Below, one piece after another: positions 58,541-64,000 of a DNA stretch of 64,000 nt. The stretch spans positions 1,216,501 through 1,280,500 of the forward strand of contig JAFMOC010000003.1 in the NCBI GenBank assembly GCA_019802505.1, written 5' to 3'. Position numbers and translations under genes: made by a program. The notes below the pieces were generated by a model. The model searched no databases. It was given only the letters and a program-made list of their open reading frames with translations, and was not told the origin of the DNA. Numbering within the stretch: position 1 is the stretch's first letter; every line of letters begins with the position of its first letter. The DNA is from Corydoras sp. C115. Lineage: Eukaryota > Chordata > Actinopteri > Siluriformes > Callichthyidae.

Positions 58541-61500
58541 ATGGCTTTAAAAAATGTAAAGAACCAGGATGCAAAATCTCCGAGGGAGGTTCAAACAGTG
58601 ACAGAGGGTTTAAAGATGCTTTACAGACAGAAGCTCTTTCCTTTGGAAAAGTATTACAGCTTTTCAGACTTCCACTCCCCGAGTCTGGAGGATGTCAACT
58701 TCAACAACAAACCTATGATACTATTGGTTGGGCAGTACTCAACAGGAAAAACAACCTTCATTAGGTAATAAAGCGCTTAAATAAATGTTTAAAATAATTA
58801 AAGTTTTCACTATCAGGGCACTACACTGACCCATTTTTTTTATCCATTATTGCTGCGTAAAACAATGTGTCTTTTTTTATGTAAAATGAGAAATATTAAA
58901 CAAAAATATAAATAAAAAATTCAAAATACTAATCCTGAAAAGTCCTGGTTAACAATTCTTCAAAAGGTTTGGACAGTAACAGTCTAATGCAAATACTATA
59001 TGTATTCAGCTATTTTTAATTTATTCTTTCGGTTTGTGTAAACTATTTCAACCTGTGATTAACAGCAAATATTAACATGATTTGAAATTTACATCAATTT
59101 AGCTAAAATTAAGTGTGACACAACCCCTAATCACCTAACTATTTAATTCTGTGATTTACAAAGTACAACTAAATAAGTGCCTAAATTCTTTAAATACCTT
59201 TGTGATTGTGACAGTTTAAAGATATTAATAAAAGTTTGTTTTCCATGTTCAGGTATTCTAGGACAAAATTATCATTGGACCAGAATCAACCAACTGCTTT
59301 ACTGCCTGCATGGAGAAGTTAGGGGGCTTTAGCTATAGATCCCAAAGTAAACTCAGTTGTTTTGGAAATAAGTTGCCGGTATGTCCAGGGAGAACAGTGT
59401 GTTTTCGGGCGCTGGGCAGATAGACCCAGGACAGGGCGCCAATCCATCGCTGGGCACACACTCACTCACACATACACACACTATATGGGGCAATTTTGAG
59501 AATTCAATTGACTTGATCCATGTTTTTGGACTGTGGGAGGAAACCGCAGAACCCGAAGGAAACCCACGCAGACACGGGGAGAACATGGAAACTCCACCCA
59601 GATGGGGATGCGAACCGGGAATCCCTAGCGCTGAGAGGCGAACATGCTAACCACTAAGCCACCGTGCCATTGGACAGTAACAGTCTTATGCAAATACTAT
59701 ATGTATTCAGCTATTTTTAATTTATTCTTTCGGTTTGTGCAAATTAAACTATTTCATTTTACCTGTTGTGATTAACAGCACCTCTATTACCATGATTTGA
59801 AATTTACATCAATTTAGCTATATTTATTATTAAGTGTGACACAACCCCTAATCACCTAATATATTTAATTCTGTGATTTACAACATTACAACTAAATAAG
59901 TGCCTAAACTTCTTTAATCATACCTTTGCTGATTGTGACATGTTTAAAGATATTAATAAAAGTTTGTTTAAAGATATCCATGTTACAGGTATCTTCTAGG
60001 ACAAAATTATCCAGGAGGAAGGATTGGACCAGAACCGACAACCAACTGCTTTACTGCTATAATGCATGGAGAAGTTCCAGGGGTCATACCAGGAAATGCT
60101 TTAGCTATAGATCCCAAAAAACCATTCCGTAAACTCAGTTGTTTTGGAAATAAGTTTCTAAACCGGTATGTGGAAGAGATTGTAATAGTTATCTAGTTGC
60201 AAGTGTGTTTTTTTAAGTTAAAGTTAAAGGGCGGTGGGGTTCCCCATGCCCATCCAGTGGAAAACGTTTCAGGTGCTGGGGAGATACACCCAGGACAGGG
60301 CGCCAACCTATCGCTGGGCACACACTCACTCACACACAAACACTCTACATGGGCAATTTGGAGAACTCAATTGACTTGATCCATGTTTTTGGACTGTGGG
60401 AGGAAACCGGAGAACCCAGAGGAAACCCACACGGACACGGGGAGAACATGGAAACTCCATCCAGATGGGGATTTGAACCAGGAATTCCTAGCGCTGATAG
60501 GCAAACGTGCTAACCACTAAGCCTCTTTTACTACAGTTTTTCCTTTAATTGGTTTGTGCTAAAGGATTAGTCAAAAATGCGACATGCCATCCATCCTTAG
60601 CCTGTAGAGTAAGATAAAGTGCAAAGTATTTGCATTTGTGTAGTGAATTTGCTATTAAACTGCTTACAGAAAAAAGCCTCCTGTGAGACTATGCAGCTGT
60701 TAACATGAGACAGAAGTCGCAGTGTGTCAGACAGAACTGACTCTTGAGAGAGGGTGGGTGTGATGTAATAAGATTAACTTTGTGTCATTTCTGGCAAAGC
60801 AAAGACCGTTCACTTTTTTTTTTACTTCGAACTTCATTAAAAACATTTATAGGAAATATAATATATTATAGGAAAATTATTATAGGAATAGGAAATTATT
60901 GAAACTAACACACAAATGCAAATATGTCTTATGCAAATATTGCTAATAGTATATATATATTTTTGGATTATTGGTTAGCATGTTTGCCTCTTAGCACTCG
61001 GGATTCCTGGTTCAAATCCCAATCTAGATGGCTTTTCCATGTTCTCTCCACGTCATGCATCAAATTGCCCCATATAGAGTGTTTAAGCATGTGTGTCTGT
61101 GTAAGTGAGTGTGTGCCCAGCAATAGACTGGCACCCTGTCCTGGGTGTATCTGCCCAGTGCCTGAAATGATCTCTCCTGGATGGGCATTTGGAACCCCCG
61201 CGACCCTAGTAGAGGATTAAGCAGAAGTTAATAGATATCTGGATGGATAAAGATGTATTCCATATTTTAAAAAAAATGCTTATTTAATTTTTAATTATAT
61301 ATTATATTTTATTGATTGAAAACCCCCCCAATAAATATTAGAAATTTGAGTCATATATAACTATATTTAACGGTTGTGTTACTTGTTTTTTTTACAAAAA
61401 AAATCTGAAAACATTTCATTTTAAGTGGTATTTAACTTATTTTAAACTCAGAAATGCTCATATGTATTTGTTTTTGTAGGTTTCAGGGTGTTCACTTCCC

Positions 61501-62477
61501 AAATCAGATCTTGGAGAATATTAGCATCATTGACACACCAGGAATTTTGTCAAGTTCCAAAATGAGCAGAGGTAAGAAATCATTCAGGAAACTTCGTTTA
61601 AAAGAGAACTTTATTTTTTACTTTGTGAAGGTACAAATGATATACTTTACAGTTGGGGAAGGGTCACTTTTTTCAAAAGTCAATTGATGGCACAAGATAT
61701 GCAGAACTTGTAAAGATGAGGCTTAGTAATTTGGTGTAGCCTTAAAAATGTTAATTATTTATTAAAAAGTAAAAACAAATAGTAAAAATTAAAAAAAAAA
61801 AATTAAAAAGTGATATGTAAAAATAAAGTTAGCTTTTAAGTATTAGAGTAATAGACAAAACATGGCAGCACTTTATCATTTTAACCTCGAGGTGTCACTG
61901 GTTACTCATTTTGTAACTTCTTTTAATGTCAGAATTATGTTTTATCCTAAAAAGCCCCTACGGTGTTATAAACCATTTAAACACAGAAATGTTTAAGGCG
62001 TGAATAATTGTTCTAAACATAATCCTGTATTTTGTCTTTGGTGTATCTGCCCAGTTCCCAAAACGTTCTTCCCTGAATGAGCATGGGTAACCATGACCCT
62101 TGTAGAGAATAAAATGGAAGATGGATAATTCAGTATTTGTATAAAAACAACTTCTTTTAAATACTTATGTTGTATTTAAAGACTTTACATAGTTCAATGA
62201 TTTTTATTTATTTATTTTTAATTGAACTTTTACGTAGATTCAGAGTTCATTACATTTAAAATAGTTAATAAAGCAATATTCACTACATGATTAATACGTG
62301 CAACCATACCACTGTGGAATACTTGTGCAATAACAGAATACTTGCCTGCTGTGAATATAAGAATTCAACTTAATTCAACATGTTGAATATTAATTATTAA
62401 TTAATTATTAATATATTAATATATATATTCACAGGTCCAGTATAAAATCAAATTAAGTTGGATTCTTATATTCACAG

Positions 62478-62543
<66 letters not shown>

Positions 62544-62890
62544 TTTTTTTTATTTTTTTTTAATTCTTTCATTCATTATCTCCCGCTTTATCCTCTAGCA
62601 GGATCCCCATGCCCATCCAGGGGAGACGTTTCGGGCGCTGGGCAGGGTGCCAGGACAGGGCGCCAATCCATCGCTGGGCACACACTCATCACACTATATG
62701 GGGCAATTTGGAGAATTCAATTGACTTGATCCATGTTTTTGGACTGTGGGAGGAAAGCCGGAGAACCCGGAGGAAACCCACGGGGACACTGGCAATGAGA
62801 ACAGGGAAACTCCACCCAGATGGGGATTCGAACTGGGAATCCCTAGCGCTGAGAGGCGAATGTGCTAACCACTAAGCCACTGTGCCGCCG

Positions 62891-62978
<88 letters not shown>

Positions 62979-63539
62979 CCTTTTCTTTTTTTGTTCCTCT
63001 ACTTTTGTGGATTTATGTCACATTGCTCTGTGTAAGGAGTGCTCACATCTCATTGTCAATGTGTACAATAAAGGCATTCATTTATGCTTCAATTGTTCAC
63101 TTATCACACTACTTGTCCTTTCCTAGGATACGATTTCCCAGCAGTCCTTCGCTGGTTTGCTGAGCATGTAGACCTCATCCTCCTCCTATGGGATGCTTAT
63201 AAGCTGGAACTCTCTGATGAGTTCTCCAGTTCCATTGGGGCCCTACGTGGCAATGAGTACAAGTTGCGTGTGTTGCTAAACAAAGCAGACGTGGTGGATC
63301 CACAGCGACTGATGCGGGTCTACGGTGCCCTCATGTGGTCCCTAAGCAAGGCCTTTCACACACCTGAGGTGCCGAGAGTCTACATAGGCTCTTTTTGTTC
63401 AGCGCCATACAGAAACTCTGCTAACCGCATGCTGTTTGAGCAAGAGGAAGACGAGTTGATGAAAGAAATCCAAAATCTACCACGCAACTCTGCTATGAGA
63501 AAGATTAATGACTTGGTAAAGAGGGCACGACTTGTAAGG
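58541..63539 (+). CDS. ehd2: EHD-family dynamin-like ATPase (ehd2-like), first four coding exons; rest beyond window
   Basis: Exons 58541-58764, 59989-60165, 61480-61571 and 63127-63539: 906 nt, 302 codons, phases matching. The N-terminal helical region has LYRQKLFPLEKYYSFSDFHS. Nucleotide-binding motifs are the P-loop GQYSTGKT (residues 64-71), DTPG (152-155) and NKAD (216-219). Also typical are IGPEPTT, YDFPAVLRWFAEHVDLILLL, RVYGALMWSLSK and NDLVKRARLVRV just before the helical domain. EHD proteins bind ATP, oligomerise on membranes and shape tubules; EHD2 sits at caveolar necks. The C-terminal helical and EH domains would follow the donor at 63540. Oddities: the loop between DTPG and SRGYDF is shorter than in typical EHDs, and several normally invariant positions vary (WDAYKLE, FCSAPYR). 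EHD2 is chosen by synteny with napa; another paralogue is possible. Confidence 0.85.
59253..59378 (+). pseudogene. Decayed tandem duplicate of EHD exon 2
   Basis: Aligns with exon 59989-60165 from GTATTCTAGGACAAAATTAT to GCCGGTATGTCC, but is shortened from 177 to about 126 nt by many separate small deletions, several in multiples not of three. The intron before it (58972-59250) duplicates 59671-59985, also with scattered losses. A SINE (59385-59669) sits at the junction. It cannot code. Confidence 0.8.
59385..59669 (-). repeat. SINE, tail-truncated, minus strand, in an EHD intron
   Basis: B and A boxes intact at its right end (ctaaccactaagccaccgtgcc). The tail is missing at its left end, where it abuts the decayed exon copy. 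Antisense to the gene. Confidence 0.85.
60228..60525 (-). repeat. SINE, minus strand, in an EHD intron
   Basis: Core intact, B box altered (ggatttgaaccagga), lacks the (ATTC)n tail. Antisense to the gene. Confidence 0.85.
60965..61245 (+). repeat. SINE, plus strand, diverged, in an EHD intron
   Basis: Head attggttagcatgtttgcctc, B-box-like ggttcaaatccc, core with an internal deletion, and a short gatatctggatgga tail. It is the only clear full-span SINE lying sense to its host gene in this window. Confidence 0.75.
62349..62477. repeat. Inverted repeat with about 27-bp arms in an EHD intron
   Basis: ctgtgaatataagaattcaa (from 62349) pairs with ttggattcttatattcacag (ending 62477), with one mismatch. 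The AT-rich spacer of about 75 bp is rich in ttaatta. It could be a small MITE or simply a hairpin; no coding content. Confidence 0.65.
62482..62980. repeat. SINE (-) between two (TA)n-(T)n tracts
   Basis: (TA)n-(T)n at 62482-62560, a minus-strand SINE at about 62572-62889, then (TA)n-(T)n at 62895-62978. The two tracts are near copies of each other, so they look like target duplications of the SINE or a duplicated low-complexity block. The SINE has a small insertion (ctggcaatgagaa) in its core. Confidence 0.8.
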
Positions 63540-64000
63540 GTAAGTCTTTGTTACACAAAGCAGTTGTGTTTTAGGATTAAAGACTACAATGAAGACTATA
63601 CATAGTACGTAGACTTTTAATAATAACAGCTTTTTGGTTGACATGGTGGTTTACCCAAACTCAAATTACAGGAATGAGATTAATGATCATGTTTGTGCAC
63701 TTGTCACTCTTATTGTACATAAAGTTTGGGTTTGCTATCTATTTAGTCGTGTCCGAACCTTGGAAAGATCAGTTTACAATAGTTCTAACCCATAGAGTTT
63801 CATGATGACGGAGTTTATGAGGTAGCTCACAGGGTCTTTCCTCAACCAGTTTACAAATAATACAATTGTGGGACTATTAGAATATTTACCAGTCAGCATG
63901 TCTTTGGAATGTGGGAATACCCAGAGAAAACCCACTTACCACATACATGCAGACATGCAGATTTTCATAGAACTGACCTTTATTTGCCCCAACCAAAAAT
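63540..64000 (+). other. Start of the next EHD intron
   Basis: Follows the donor GTAAGT at 63540. It includes a stretch (63855-63955) with tggaatgtgggaatacccag and aaacccacttaccacata, which looks like a very old SINE core. No exon seen before the window ends. Confidence 0.6.

Overview
This window is vertebrate nuclear DNA, almost certainly from a teleost fish and probably an ostariophysan. Genes are split by GT-AG introns. Intergenic DNA and introns are filled with a tRNA-headed V-SINE/DANA-like SINE ending in (GAAT)n or (GATG)n, with Tc1 and hAT transposons, a chromodomain Ty3/gypsy element, and many (TA)n tracts. No prokaryotic feature, CRISPR array or free-standing tRNA gene is visible. 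|| Layout: 111-357 is the last exon of a radial spoke head RSPH4A/RSPH6A-type gene (+). 2340-8358 is a complete 11-exon alpha-SNAP gene (napa, -), 296 codons with every splice phase consistent. 11825-14471 is a hAT-transposase-derived ZBED-type gene (+), broken by one frame change near its C-terminal dimerisation domain. About 15985-54797 is a tandem array of partial copies of one ELM2-SANT gene (-), best matched to the ZNF541/TRERF1/MIDEAS group. 58541 to the window end is the 5' part of an EHD ATPase gene (+), probably ehd2-like. The order napa - ELM2-SANT - EHD resembles human NAPA-ZNF541-EHD2 on chromosome 19, which supports the ZNF541 identity. || The array is the remarkable part. A single start-containing exon (55234-55408) lies upstream of up to seven partial copies of the downstream exons. 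Only the most distal copy (C1, 16851-22770) is complete and in frame; joined to the start exon it gives exactly 337 codons. C2-C5 carry the same 4-nt change in exon A. C3, C4 and C5 each begin at the same recombinant junction, where a Tc1-like element is fused to the inside of a hAT element. C4 and C5 are nearly identical 5.3-kb units that both carry a Tc1 element dead from the same lesions. C6 and C7 are rearranged, and C7 is interrupted by a nest of retroelement, DNA-transposon, hAT and SINE insertions. || Function, from family knowledge: alpha-SNAP recruits NSF to disassemble SNARE complexes, EHD proteins are membrane-remodelling ATPases, ELM2-SANT proteins scaffold HDAC1/2 (ZNF541 in meiotic germ cells), and RSPH4/6 belongs to the ciliary radial spoke. 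They are genomic neighbours, not a pathway.
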